A stretch of DNA of 64,000 nucleotides. Source: Atherix ibis. Taxonomy: Eukaryota; Arthropoda; Insecta; Diptera; Athericidae. A model generated the notes under the pieces. The model saw only the letters and a list, made by a program, of their open reading frames with translations. It ran no database searches and was not told where the DNA came from. The translations under genes and the position numbers were made by a program. Where the stretch lies: contig OY282608.1 in NCBI GenBank assembly GCA_958298945.1, forward strand, positions 77,176,806-77,240,805. Direction: 5' to 3'. This document shows positions 23,001 through 34,855 of the stretch, piece after piece. Each line of letters starts with the position of its first letter. The stretch's first letter is position 1.

Positions 23001-23407
23001 TTGGTTTGTTGGTTTGTTGGTTTATTTGTTTATTCGTTTGTTGGTTTGTTGGTTTGTTGGTTTGTTGATTTGTTGGTTTGTTGGTTTATTGGTATGTTCG
23101 TTTGTTGGCTTGTTGGTTTGTTGGCTTGTTGGTTTGTTCGTTTGTTGGTTTATTGGTTTGTTGGTTTGTTCGTTTGTTGGTTTGTTGGTTTGTTGGTTTG
23201 TTGGTTTGTTGGTTTGTTGGTTTGTTGGTTTGTTGGTTTGTTGGTTTGTTGGCTTGTTGGTGTGTTGGCTTGTTGGCTTGTTGGCTTGTTGGTTTGTTGG
23301 TTTGTTGGTTTGTTGGCATGTTGGTTTGTTGGTTTGTTCGTTTGTTGGCTTGTTGGTTTATTGGCTTGTTGGCTTGCTGGCATGTTCGTTTGTTGGTTTT
23401 TCGGTTT
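20057..23407 (+). repeat. HOR epsilon, copy 1 (3,351 bp)
   Basis: Bounded by the doubled GATGGTTTGATGG motif at 20057 and 23408. Ordered anchors are GATTGTTGCC at 20101 and 20869, GTATGTTCG near 20597, CGTTTCTTGGCTAG at 21083 and GTATGTTCG near 22149. They recur 3,351 to 3,433 bp downstream. A lone TACTTTGATGG near 20050 precedes the boundary. GGTTTGTGG near 21710 is a 7-base unit. Confidence 0.83.
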
Positions 23408-26292
23408 GATGGTTTGATGGTTTGTTGGTTTGTTGGCTTGTTGGCTTGTTGGATTGTTGCCTTGTTGGTTTGTTGGTTTGTTGGTTTGTTGGTTTGTTGG
23501 TTTGTTGGTTTGTTGGTTTGTTGGTTTGTTGGTTTGTTGGTTTGTTGGTTTGTTGGTTTGTTGGTTTGTTGGTTTGTGGTTTGTTGGTTTGTTGGTTTGT
23601 TTGTTTGTTGATTTGTTGGTTTATTTGTTTGTTGGTTTGTTGGCTTGTTGGTTTGTTGGCTTGTTAGTTTGTTGGTTTGTTGGTTTGTTGGATTATTTGT
23701 TTGTTGGTTTTTTGGTTTGTTGGTTTGTTGGTTTGTTGGTTTGTTGGTTTGTTGGCTTGTTGGTTTGTTGGCTTGTTGGTTTGTTGGCTTGTTGGCTTGT
23801 TGGTTTGTTGGTTTGTTGGTTTGTTGGCATGTTGGTTTGTTGGTTTGTTGGTTTGTTGGTTTGTTGGTTTGTTGGTTTGTTGGTTTGTTGATTTGTTGGT
23901 TTGTTGGTTTGTTGGTTTATTTGTTTGTTCGTTTGTTGGTTTGTTGGTTTGTTGGTTTGTCGATTTGTTGGTTTGTTGGTTTATTGGTATGTTCGTTTGT
24001 TGGCTTGTTGGTTTGTTGGCTTGTTGGTTTGTTCGTTTGTTGGTTTATTGGTTTGTTGGTTTGTTCGTTTGTTGGTTTGTTCATTTGTTCGCTTGTTGTT
24101 TTTTTGCCTTTTGAAGTTTTTTGGTTTGTTGGTTTGTTTGTTTGTTGGTTTGTTCGTTTGTTGGCCTGTTGGGTTATTGGCTTGTTGGCTTGTTGGCATG
24201 TTCGTTTGTTGGTTTTTTGGTTTGATGTTTTGTTGGTTTGTTGGCTTGTTGGCTTGTTGGATTGTTGCCTTGTTGGTTTGTTGGTTTGTTGGTTTGTTGG
24301 TTTGTTGGTTTGTTGGTTTGTTTGTTTGTTGGTTTGTTGGTTTGTTGGTTTGTTGGTTTGTTGGTTTGTTGGTTTGTTGGTTTGTTGGTTTGTTTGTTTG
24401 TTGGTTTGTTGGTTTGTTGGTTTATTTGTTTGTTCGTTTGTTGGCTTGTTGGTTTGTTGGTTTGTTTGTTTGTTGGTTTGTTCGTTTCTTGGCTAGTTGG
24501 TTTGTTGGCTTGTTGGCTTGTTGGTCTGTTGGTTTGTTTGCTTGTTGGTTTGTTGGTTTGTTGGTTTATTTGTTTGTTGGTTTGTAGGTTTTTGTTGGTT
24601 CGTTGGTTTGTTTGTTTGTTGGTTTGTTGGTTTGTTAGTTTTTTGGTTTGTTGGTTTGTTTGTTTGTTGGTTTGTTGGTTTGTTGGTTTGTTGGTTTGTT
24701 GGTTTGTTGGTTTGTTGGTTTGTTGGTTTGTTGGTTTGTTGGTTTGTTGGTTTGTTGGTTTATTTGTTTGTTGGTTTGTTGGCTTGTTGCTTTGTTGGCT
24801 TGTTAGTTTGTTGGTTTGTTGGTTTGTTGGATTATTTGTTTGTTGGTTTGTTGGTTTGTTGGTTTGTTGGTTTGTTGGTTTGTTGGCTTGTTGGCTTGTT
24901 GGTTTGTTGGCTTGTTAGTTTGTTGGCTTGTTGGCTTGTTGGTTTGTTGGTTTGTTGGTTTGTTGGCATGTTGGTTTGTTGGTTTGTTCGTTTGTTGGCT
25001 TGTTGGTTTATTGGCCCTTTGGCTTGTTGGCATGTTCGTTTGTTGGTTTTTTGGTTTGATGGTTTGTTGGTTTGTTGGCTTGTTGGTTTGTTAGTTTGTT
25101 AGTTTGTTGGTTTGTTGGTTTGTTGGTTTGTTGGTTTGTGTGTTTGTTGGTTTGTTGGTTTGTTGGTTTGTTGGTTGTTTGGTTTGTTGGTTTGTTGGTT
25201 TGTTGGTTTATTTGTTTGTTGGTTTGTTGGCTTGTTGGTTTGTTGGCTTGTTAGTTTGTTGGTTTGTTGGTTTGTTGGATTATTTGTTTGTTGGTTTGTT
25301 GGTTTGTTGGTTTGTTGGTTTGTTGGTTTGTTGGTTTGTTGGTTTGTTGGTTTGTTGGCTTGTTGGTTTGTTGGCTTGTTGGTTTGTTGGCTTGTTGGCT
25401 TGTTGGTTTGTTGGTTTGTTGGCATGTTGGTTTGTTGGTTTGTTGGTTTGTTGGTTTGTTGGTTTGTTGGTTTGTTGGTTTGTTGATTTGTTGGTTTGTT
25501 GGTTTGTTGGTTTATTTGTTTGTTCGTTTGTTGGTTTGTTGGTTTGTTGGTTTGTTGATTTGTTGGTTTGTTGGTTTATTGCTATGTTCGTTTGTTGGCT
25601 TGTTGGTTTGTTGGCTTGTTGGTTTGTTCGTTTGTTGGTTTATTGGTTTGTTGGTTTGTTCGTTTGTTGGTTTGTTAATTTGTTGGCTTGTTGGTTTGTT
25701 GGCTTGTTGGTTTGTTGGTTTGTTGGTTTATTTGTTTGTTGCTTTATTGGCTTGTTGGTTTGTTGGCTTGTTAGTTTGTTGGTTTGTTGGTTTGTTGGAT
25801 TATTTGTTTGTTGGTTTGTTGGTTTGTTCGTTTGTTGGTTTGTTGGCTTGTTGGTTTGTTGGCTTGTTGGTTTGTTGGCTTGTTAACTTATTGGTTTGTT
25901 GGTTTGTTGGTTTGTTGGCATGTTGTTTTGTTGGTTTGTTGGTTTGTTGGTTTGTTGGTTTGTTGGTTTGTTGGTTTGTTGGTTTGTTGGTTTGTTGGTT
26001 TGTTGGTTTGTTGGTTTGTTGGTTTGTAGGTTTGTTGGCTTGTTAGTTTGTTGGTTTGTTGGTTTGTTGGATTATTTGTTTGTTGGTTTGTTGGTTTGTT
26101 GGTTTGTTGGTTTGTTGGTTTGTTGGCTTGTTGGTTTGTTGGCTTGTTGGTTTGTTGGCTTGTTGGCTTGTTGGTTTATTGGTTTGTTGGTTTGTTGGCA
26201 TGTTGGTTTGTTGGTTTGTTGTTCGTTTGTTGGCTTGCTGGTTTATTGGCTTGTTGGCTTGTTGGCATGTTCGTTTGTTGATTTTTTGGTTT
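23408..26292 (+). repeat. HOR epsilon, copy 2 (2,885 bp)
   Basis: Anchors GATTGTTGCC at 23452 and 24260, CGTTTCTTGGCTAG at 24483 and a GTATGTTCG derivative (GCTATGTTCG) near 25580, ending at the next doubled GATGG motif at 26293. The 7-base unit GGTTTGTGG near 23575 is present here too. It contains the scrambled tract at 24090-24116, which neither neighbouring copy shares. Confidence 0.82.
24081..24124 (+). other. Scrambled tract interrupting the octamer register
   Basis: Between TCATTTGTT and GTTTTTTGG the sequence reads CGCTTGTTGTTTTTTTG then CCTTTTGAAG. It contains the only GAAG I saw in the window. The same place in epsilon copies 1 (20691-20732) and 3 (near 26950) reads as ordinary variant units ending TTAGTTTTTTGG. 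Aligned to copy 1, this copy has about seven substitutions and one inserted base within about 26 bp, while both flanks match. No gene or element boundary is visible. Confidence 0.85.
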
Positions 26293-27370
26293 GATGGTTT
26301 GATGGTTTGTTGGTTTGTTGGCTTGTTGGCTTGTTGGATTGTTGGTTTGTTGGTTTGTTGGTTTGTTGGTTTGTTGGTTTGTTGGTTTGTTGGTTTGTTG
26401 GTTTGTTGGTTTGTTGGTTTGTTGGTTTGTTGGTTTGTTGGTTTGTTGGTTCGTTGGTTTGTTGGTTTGTTGGTTTGTTGGTTTGTTGGTTTGTTGGTTT
26501 ATTTGTTTGTTGGTTTGTTGGCTTGTTGGTTTGTTGGCTTGTTCGTTTGTTGGTTTGTTGGTTTGTTGGATTATTTGTTTGTTGGTTTTTTGGTTTGTTG
26601 GTTTGTTGGTTTGTTGGTTTGTTGGTTTGTTGGCTTGTTGGTTTGTTGGCTTGTTGGTTTGTTGGCTTGTTGGCTTGTTGATTTGTTGGTTTGTTGGTTT
26701 GTTGGCATGTTGGTTTGTTGGTTTGTTGGTTTGTTGGTTTGTTGGTTTGTTGGTTTGTTGATTTGTTGGTTTGTTGGTTTGTTGGTTTATTTGTTTGTTC
26801 GTTTGTTGGTTTGTTGGTTTGTTGGTTTGTTGATTTGTTGGTTTGTTGGTTTATTGGTATGTTCGTTTGTTGGCTTGTTGGTTTGTTGGCTTGTTGGTTT
26901 GTTCGCTTGTTGGTTTTTTGGTTTGTTGGTTGGTTCGTTTGTTGGTTTGTTCATTTGTTGGCTTGTTGGTTTGTTGGTTTGTTAGTTTTTTGGTTTGTTG
27001 GTTTGTTTGTTTGTTGGTTTGTTCGTTTGTTTGCTTGTTGGTTTATTGGCTTGTTGGCTTGTTGGCATGTTCGTTTGTTGGTTTTTTGGTTTGATGGTTT
27101 GTTGGTTTGTTGGCTTGTTGGCTTGTTGGATTGTTGCCTTGTTGGTTTGTTGGTTTGTTGGTTTGTTGGTTTGTTGGTTTGTTGGTTTGTTTGTTTGTTG
27201 GTTTGTTGGTTTGTTGGTTTGTTGGTTTGTTGCTTTGTTGGTTTGTTGGTTTGTTGGTTTGTTGATTTGTTGGTTTGTTGGTTTGTTGGTTTGTTGGTTT
27301 GTTGGTTTGTTGGTTTGTTGGTTTGTTGGTTTATTTGTTTGTTGGTTTGTTGGCTTGTTAGTTTGTTGGT
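26293..27370 (+). repeat. HOR epsilon, copy 3, partial
   Basis: Begins with the doubled GATGG motif, but its first GATTGTTG is followed by GTTT instead of CC. GTATGTTCG near 26855 and GATTGTTGCC at 27129 match copy 2 at an offset of about 2,866-2,885 bp. The right limit is approximate. Confidence 0.75.
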
Positions 27371-29265
27371 TTGTTGGTTTGTTGGATTATTTGTTTGTTG
27401 GTTTGTTGGTTTGTTGGTTTGTTGGTTTGTTGGTTTGTTGGTTTGTTGGTTTGTTGGTTTGTTGGTTTGTTGGTTTATTTGTTTGTTGGTTTGTTGGCTT
27501 GTTGGTTTGTTGGCTTGTTAGTTTGTTGGTTTGTTGGATTATTTGTTTGTTGGTTTGTTGGTTTGTTGGTTTGTTGGTTTTTTAGTTTTTTGGTTTGTTG
27601 GTTTGTTGGTTTGTTGGTTTGTTGGTTTGTTGGCTTGTTGGTTTGTTGGCTTGTTGGTTTGTTGGCTTGTTGGCTTGTTGGTTTGTTGGTTTGTTGGTTT
27701 GTTGGCATGTTGGTTTGTTGGTTTGTTGGTTTGTTGGTTTGTTGGTTTGTTGGTTTGTTGATTTGTTTGTTTGTTGGTTTGCTGGTTTATTTGTTTGTTG
27801 GTTTGTTGGTTTGTTGGTTTTTTGGTTTGTTGGCTTGTTGGTTTGTTCGTTTGTTGGTTTATTGGTTTGTTGGTTTGTTCGTTTGTTGGTTTGTTGGTTT
27901 GTTGGATTATTTGTTTGTTGGTTTGTTGGTTTGTTGGTTTGTTGGTTTGTTGGCTTGTTGGTTTGTTGGCTTGTTGGTTTGTTGGCTTGTTGGCTTGTTG
28001 GTTTGTTGGTTTATTTGTTTGTTGGTTTGTTGGCTTGTTGGTTTGTTGGCTTGTTAGTTTGTTGGTTTGTTAGTTTGTTGGATTATTTGTTTGTTGGTTT
28101 GTTGGTTTGTTGGTTTGTTGGTTTGTTCGTTTGTTGGTTTGTTGGCTTGTTGGTTTGTTGGCTTGTTGTTATGTTGGCTTGTTGGCTTGTTGGTTTGTTG
28201 GTTTGTTGGTTTGTTGGCATGTTGGTTTGTTGGTTTGTTGGTTTATTTGTTTGTTGGTTTGTTGGCTTGTTGGTTTGTTGGCTTGTTAGTTTGTTGGTTT
28301 GTTGGTTTGTTGGATTATTTGTTTGTTGATTTGTTGGTTTGTTGGTTTGTTGGTTTGTTGGTTTGTTGGCTTGTTGGTTTGTTGGCTTGTTAGTTTGTTG
28401 GCTTGTTGGCTTGTTGGTTTGATGGTTTGTTGGTTTGTTGGCATGTTGGTTTGTTGGTTTGTTCGTTTGTTGGCTTGTTGGTTTATTGGCTTTTTGGCTT
28501 GTTGGCATGTTCGTTTGTTGGTTTTTTGGTTTGATGGTTTGTTGGTTTGTTGGCTTGTTGGCTTGTTGGATTGTTGCCTTGTTGGTTTGTTGCCTTGTTG
28601 GTTTATTGGTTTGTTGGTTTTTTGGTTTGTTGGTTTGTTGGTTTGTTGGTTTATTGGTTTGTTGGTTTGTTGGTTTGTTGGTTTGTTGGTTTGTTGGTTT
28701 GTTGGTTTGTTGGTTTGTTGGTTTGTTGGTTTGTTGGTTTATTTGTTTGTTGGTTTGTTGGCTTGTTGGTTTGTTAGCTTGTTAGTTTGTTGGTTTGTTA
28801 GTTTGTTGGATTAATTATTTGTTGGTTTGTTGGTTTGTTGGTTTGTTGGTTTGTTGGTTTGTTGGTTTGTTGGCTTGTTGGTTTGTTGGCTTGTTGGTTT
28901 GTTTGCTTGTTGGCTTGTTGGGTTGTTGGTTTGTTGGTTTGTTGGCATGTTGGTTTGTTGGTTTGTTGATTTTTTGGTTTGTTGGTTTGTTGGTTTATTT
29001 GTTTGTTCGTTTGTTGGTTTGTTAGTTTGTTGGTTTGTTGATTTGTTGGTTTGTTGGTTTATTGGTATGTTCGTTTAATGGCTTGTTGGTTTGTTGGCTT
29101 GTTGGTTTGTTCGTTTGTTGGTTTATTGGTTTGTTGGTTTGTTCGTTTGTTGGTTTGTTCATTTGTTGGCTTGTTGATTTGTTGGCTTGCTGGTTTGTTG
29201 GTTTGTTGGTTTATTTGTTTGTTGGTTTGTTGGCTTGTTGGTTTTTGGCTTGCTAGTTTGTTGGT
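27371..29265 (+). repeat. HOR zeta block S, copy 1
   Basis: Identified by GGCTTTTTGGCTTG at 28488, GATTGTTGCC at 28569 and AGTTTTTTGG near 27583. The same barcode recurs 3,711 bp and then a further 5,636 bp downstream. Rare GGATTAATTATT lies near 28807. The left edge is approximate. Confidence 0.8.
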
Positions 29266-31249
29266 TTGTTGGTTTGTTGGATTATTTGTTTGTTGGTCTG
29301 TTGGTTTGTTCGTTTGTTGGTTTGTTGGCTTGTTGGTTTGTTGGCTTGTTGGTTTGTTGGCTTGTTGGCTTGTTGGTTTGTTGGTTTGTTGGTTTGTTGG
29401 CATGTTGGTTTGTTGGTTTGTTGGTTTGTTGGTTTGTTGGTTTGTTGGTTTGTTGGTTTCTTGGTTTGTTGGTTTGTTGGTTTGTTGGTTTGTTGGTTTG
29501 TTGGTTTGTTGGTTTGTTGGTTTATTTGTTTGTTGGTTTGTTGGCTTGTTGGTTTGTTGGCTTGTTAGTTTGTTGGTTTGTTGGTTTGTTGGATTATTTG
29601 TTTGTTGGTTTGTTGGTTTGATGGTTTGTTGGTTTGTTGGTTTGTTGGTTTGTTGGCTTGTTGGTTTGTTGGCTTATTGGTTTGTTGGCTTGTTGGCTTG
29701 TTGGTTTGTTGGTTTGTTGGTTTGTTGGCATGTTGGTTTGTTGGTTTGTTCGTTTGTTGGCTTGTTGGTTTATTGGCTTGTTGGCTTGTTGGCATGTTCG
29801 TTTGTTGGTTTTTTGGTTTGATGGTTTGTTGGTTTGTTGGCTTGTTGGCTTGTTGGATTGTTGCCTTGTTGGTTTGTTGGTTTGTTGGTTTGTTGGTTTG
29901 TTGGTTTGATGGTTTGTTGGTTTGTTGGTTTGTTGGTTTGTTGGATTGTTGGTTTGTTGGTTTGTTGGTTTGTTGGTTTGTTGGTTTGTTGGTTTGTTGG
30001 TTTGTTGGTTTATTTGTTTGTTGGTTTGCTGGCTTGTTGGTTTGTTGGTTTGTTAGTTTGTTGGTTTGTTGATTTGTTGGATTATTTGTTTGTTGGTTTG
30101 TTGGTTTGTTGGTTTGTTGGTTTGTTGGTTTGTTGGTTTGTTGGTTTGTTGGTTTGTTGGTTTGTTGGTTTGTTGGCTTGTTGGTTTGTTGGCTTGTTAG
30201 TTTGTTGGTTTGTTGGTTTGTTGGATTATTTGTTTGTTGGTTTGTTGGTTTGTTGGTTTGTTGGCTTGTTAGTTTGTTGGCTTGTTGGTTTGTTGGCTTG
30301 TTGGCTTGTTGGTTTGTTGGTTTGTTGGTTTGTTAGCATGTTGGTTTGTTGGTTTGTTGGTTTGTTGGTTTGTCGGTTTGTTGGTTTGTTGATTTGTTGG
30401 TTTGTTAGTTTGTTGGTTTATTTGTTTGTTCGTTTGTTGGTTTGTTGGTTTGTTGGTTTGTTGATTTGTTGGTTTGTTGGTTTATTGGTATGTTCGTTTG
30501 TTGGCTTGTTGGTTTGTTGGCTTGTTGGTTTGTTCGTTTGTTGGTTTATTAGTTTGTTGGTTTGTTCGTTTGTTGGTTTGTTCATTTGTTGGCTTGTTGG
30601 TTTGTTGGCTTGTTGGTTTGTTGGTTTGTTGGTTTGTTTGTTTGTTGGTTTGTTCGTTTGTTGGTTTGTTCGTTTGTTGGCTTGTTGGTTTATTGGTTTG
30701 TTGGTTTGTTGGCTTGTTGGTTTGTTGGCTTGTTGGTTTGTTGGTTTGTTGGTTTGCTGGTTTGTTGGTTTGTTGGTTTGTTGGTTTGTTTGTTTGTTGG
30801 TTTGTTCGTTTTGTTGGCTTGTTGGTTTATTGGTTTGTTGGTTTGTTGGTTTGCCGGTTTGTTGTTTTGTTGGTTTGTTTGTTTGTTGGTTTGTTTGTTT
30901 TTTGGCTTGTTGGTTTGTTGGCTTGTTGGCTTGTTGGTCTGTTAGTTTGTTTGTCGTTAGTTTGTTGGTTTGTTGGTTTATTTGTTTGTTCGTTTGTTGG
31001 CTTGTTGGTTTGTTGGTTTGTTGGTTTGTTTGTTTGTTGGTTTGTTGGCTTGTTGGTTTGTTGGCGTGTTGGTTTGTTGGCTTATTGGCTTGTTGGTTTG
31101 TTGGTTTGTTGGTTTGTTGGCATGTTGGTTTGTTGGTTTGTTGGTTTGTTGGTTTGTTGGTTTGTTGGTTTGTTGGTTTGTTGGTTTGTTGGTTTATTTG
31201 TTTGTTGGTTTGTTGGCTTGTTGGTTTGTTGGCTTGTTAGTTTGTTGGT
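29266..31249 (+). repeat. HOR zeta block T, copy 1
   Basis: Opens near GGTCTGTTGGTTTGTTCG (29295), then GATTGTTGCC at 29856, GTATGTTCG near 30487 and GGTCTGTTAGTTTG at 30936. The offset to the next T block is 3,631-3,694 bp, drifting in steps of whole octamers. CGTTTTGTT near 30807 is a 9-base unit private to this copy. Confidence 0.82.
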
Positions 31250-32896
31250 TTGTTGGTTTGTTGGATTATTTGTTTGTTGGTTTGTTGGTTTGTTGGTTTG
31301 TTAGTTTTTTGGTTTGTTGGTTTGTTGGTTTGTTGGGTTGTTGGTTTGTTGGCTTGTTGGTTTGTTGGCTTGTTGGTTTGTTGGCTTGTTGGCTTGTTGG
31401 TTTATTGGTTTGTTGGTTTGTTGGCATGTTGGTTTGTTGGTTTGTTGGTTTGTTGGTTTGTTGGTTTGTTGGTTTGTTGATTTGTTTGTTTGTTGGTTTG
31501 TTGGTTTATTTGTTTGTTCGTTTGTTGGTTTGTTGGTTTGTTGGTTTGTTGGCTTGTTGGTTTGTTCGTTTGTTGGTTTATTGGTTTGTTGGTTTGTTCG
31601 TTTGTTGGTTTGTTGGTTTGTTGGATTATTTGTTTGTTGGTTTGTTGGTTTGTTGGCTTGTTGGTTTGTTGGCTTGTTGGTTTGTTGGCTTGTTGGCTTG
31701 TTGGTTTGTTGGTTTATTTGTTTGTTGGTTTGTTGGCTTGTTGGTTTGTTGGCTTGTTAGTTTGTTGGTTTGTTGGTTTGTTGGATTATTTGTTTGTTGG
31801 TTTGTTGGTTTGTTGGTTTGTTGGTTTGTTGGTTTGTTGGTTTGTTCGTTTGTTGGTTTGTTGGCTTGTTGGTTTGTTGGCTTGTTATTATGTTGGTTTG
31901 TTGGCTTGTTGATTTGTTGGTTTGTTGGTTTGTTGGCATGTTGGTTTGTTGGTTTGTTGGTTTATTTGTTTGTTGGTTTGTTGGCTTGTTGGTTTGTTGG
32001 CTTGTTAGTTTGTTGGTTTGTTGGATTATTTGTTTGTTGATTTGTTGGTTTGTTGGTTTGTTGGTTTGTTAGTTTGTTGGCTTGTTGGTTTGTTGGCTTG
32101 TTGGTTTGTTGGCTTGTTGGCTTGTTGGTTTGTTGGTTTGTTGGTTTGTTGGCATGTTGGTTTGTTGGTTTGTTCGTTTGTTGGCTTGTTGGTTTATTGG
32201 CTTTTTGGCTTGTTGGCATGTTCGTTTGTTGGTTTTTTGGTTTGATGGTTTGTTGGTTTGTTGGCTTGTTGGCTAGTTGGATTGTTGCCTTGTTGGTTTG
32301 TTGGTTTGTTGGTTTGTTGGTTTGTTGGTTTTTTGGTTTGTTGGTTTGTTGGTTTGTTGGTTTGTTGGTTTGTTGGTTTGTTGGTTTGTTGGTTTGTTGG
32401 TTTGTTGGTTTGTTGGTTTGTTGGTTTGTTGGTTTATTTGTTTGTTGGTTTGTTGGCTTGTTGGTTTGTTAGTTTGTTAGTTTGTTGGTTTGTTAGTTTG
32501 TTGGATTAATTGTTTGTTGGTTTGTTGGTTTGTTGGTTTGTTGGTTTGTTGGTTTGTTGGTTTGTTGGTTTGTTGGCTTGTTGGTTTGTTGGCTTGTTGG
32601 TTTGTTTGCTTGTTGGCTTGTTGGGTTGTTGGTTTGTTGGTTTGTTGGCATGTTGGTTTGTTGGTTTGTTGATTTTTTGGTTTGTTGGTTTATTGGTATG
32701 TTCGTTTAATGGCTTGTTGGTTTGTTGGCTTGTTGGTTTGTTCGTTTGTTGGTTTATTGGTTTGTTGGTTTGTTCGTTTGTTGGTTTGTTCATTTGTTGG
32801 CTTGTTGGTTTGTTGGCTTGCTGGTTTGTTGGTTTGTTGGTTTATTTGTTTGTTGGTTTGTTGGCTTGTTGGTTTTTGGCTTGCTAGTTTGTTGGT
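31250..32896 (+). repeat. HOR zeta block S, copy 2
   Basis: AGTTTTTTGG near 31301, GGCTTTTTGGCTTG at 32199 and GATTGTTGCC at 32280 match block S copy 1. Private features are GCTTGTTATTATG near 31881 (shared with copy 3 but not copy 1) and GGCTAGTT before the GATTGTTGCC. Confidence 0.82.
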
Positions 32897-34855
32897 TTGT
32901 TGGTTTGTTGGATTATTTGTTTGTTGGTTTGTTGGTCTGTTGGTTTGTTCGTTTGTTGGTTTGTTGGCTTGTTGGTTTGTTGGCTTGTTGGTTTGTTGGC
33001 TTGTTGGCTTGTTGGTTTGTTGGTTTGTTGGTTTGTTGGCATGTTGGTTTGTTGGTTTGTTGGTTTGTTGGTTTGTTGGTTTGTTGGTTTGTTGGTTTGT
33101 TGGTTTGTTGGTTTGTTGGTTTGTTGGTTTGTTGGTTTGTTGGTTTGTTGGTTTGTTGGTTTATTTGTTTGTTGGTTTGTTGGCTTGTTGGTTTGTTGGC
33201 TTGTTAGTTTGTTGGTTTGTTGGTTTGTTGGATTATTTGTTTGTTGGTTTGTTGGTTTGATGGTTTGTTGGTTTGTTGGTTTGTTGGTTTGTTGGCTTGT
33301 TGGTTTGTTGGCTTATTGGTTTGTTGGCTTGTTGGCTTGTTGGTTTGTTGGTTTGTTGGTTTGTTGGCATGTTGGTTTGTTGGTTTGTTCGTTTGTGGGC
33401 TTGTTGGTTTATTGGCTTGTTGGCTTGTTGGCATGTTCGTTTGTTGGTTTTTTGGTTTGATGGTTTGTTGGTTTGTTGGCTTGTTGGCTTGTTGGATTGT
33501 TGCCTTGTTGGTTTGTTGGTTTGTTGGTTTGTTGGTTTGTTGGTTTGTTGGTTTGTTGGTTTGTTGGTTTGTTGGTTTGTTGGTTTGTTGGATTGTTGGT
33601 TTGTTGGTTTGTTGGTTTGTTGGTTTGTTGGTTTGTTGGTTTGTTGGTTTGTTGGTTTATTTGTTTGTTGGTTTGCTGGCTTGTTGGTTTGTTGGTTTGT
33701 TAGTTTGTTGGTTTGTTGATTTGTTGGATTATTTGTTTGTTGGTTTGTTGGTTTGTTGGTTTGTTGGTTTGTTGGTTTGTTGGTTTGTTGGTTTGTTGGT
33801 TTGTTGGTTTGTTGGTTTGTTGGTTTGTTGGTTTGTTGGTTTGTTGGTTTGTTGGTTTGTTGGCTTGTTGGTTTGTTGGCTTGTTAGTTTGTTGGTTTGT
33901 TGGTTTGTTGGATTATTTGTTTGTTGGTTTATTGGTTTCTTGGTTTGTTGGCTTGTTAGTTTGTTGGCTTGTTGGTTTGTTGGCTTGTTGGCTTGTTGGT
34001 TTGTTGGTTTGTTGGTTTGTTAGCATGTAGGTTTGTTGGTTTGTTGGTTTGTTGGTTTGTCGGTTTGTTGGTTTGTTGATTTGTTGGTTTGTTAGTTTGT
34101 TGGTTTATTTGTTTGTTCGTTTGTTGGTTTGTTGGTTAGTTGGTTTGTTGATTTGTTGGTTTGTTGGTTTATTGGTATGTTCGTTTGTTGGCTTGTTGGT
34201 TTGTTGGCTTGTTGGTTTGTTCGTTTGTTGGTTTATTAGTTTGTTGGTTTGTTCGTTTGTTGGTTTGTTCATTTGTTGGCTTGTTGGTTTGTTGGCTTGT
34301 TGGTTTGTTGGTTTGTTGGTTTGTTGGTTTGTTTGTTTGTTGGTTTGTTCGTTTGTTGGTTTGTTTGTTTGTTGGCTTGTTGGTTTATTGGTTTGTTGGT
34401 TTGTTGGCTTGTTGGTTTGTTGGCTTGTTGGTTTGTTGGTTTGTTGGTTTGTTGGTTTGTTGGTTTGTTGGTTTGTTGGTTTGTTTGTTTGTTGATTTGT
34501 TCGTTTGTTGGCTTGTTGGTTTATTGGTTTGTTGGTTTGTTGGTTTGCCGGTTTGTTGTTTTGTTGATTTGTTTGTTTGTTGGTTTGTTTGTTTTTTGGC
34601 TTGTTGGTTTGTTGGCTTGTTGGCTTGTTGGTCTGTTAGTTTGTTTGTCGTTGGTTTGTTGGTTTGTTGGTTTATTTGTTTGTTCGTTTGTTGGCTTGTT
34701 GGTTTGTTGGTTTGTTGGTTTGTTTGTTTGTTGGTTTGTTGGCTTGTTGGTTTGTTGGCTTGTTGGTTTGTTGGCTTATTGGCTTGTTGGTTTGTTGGTT
34801 TGTTGGTTTGTTGGCATGTTGGTTTGTTGGTTTGTTGGTTTGTTGGTTTGTTGGT
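32897..34855 (+). repeat. HOR zeta block T, copy 2 (1,959 bp)
   Basis: GGTCTGTTGGTTTGTTCG at 32934, GATTGTTGCC at 33495, GTATGTTCG near 34174, GGTCTGTTAGTTTG at 34630. The following T block matches at an exact offset of 1,959 bp across 33.2-33.8 kb. The offset then steps to 1,983 and later 1,991, so the third copy gained three and then one octamer. Confidence 0.87.

Noticed and set aside
24101..24120. GCCTTTTGAAG as the remnant of an inserted mobile element
   Set aside because: The tract is about 26 bp, has no target-site duplication or terminal repeat, and aligns base for base with ordinary units in the neighbouring epsilon copies. A mutation cluster explains it better.
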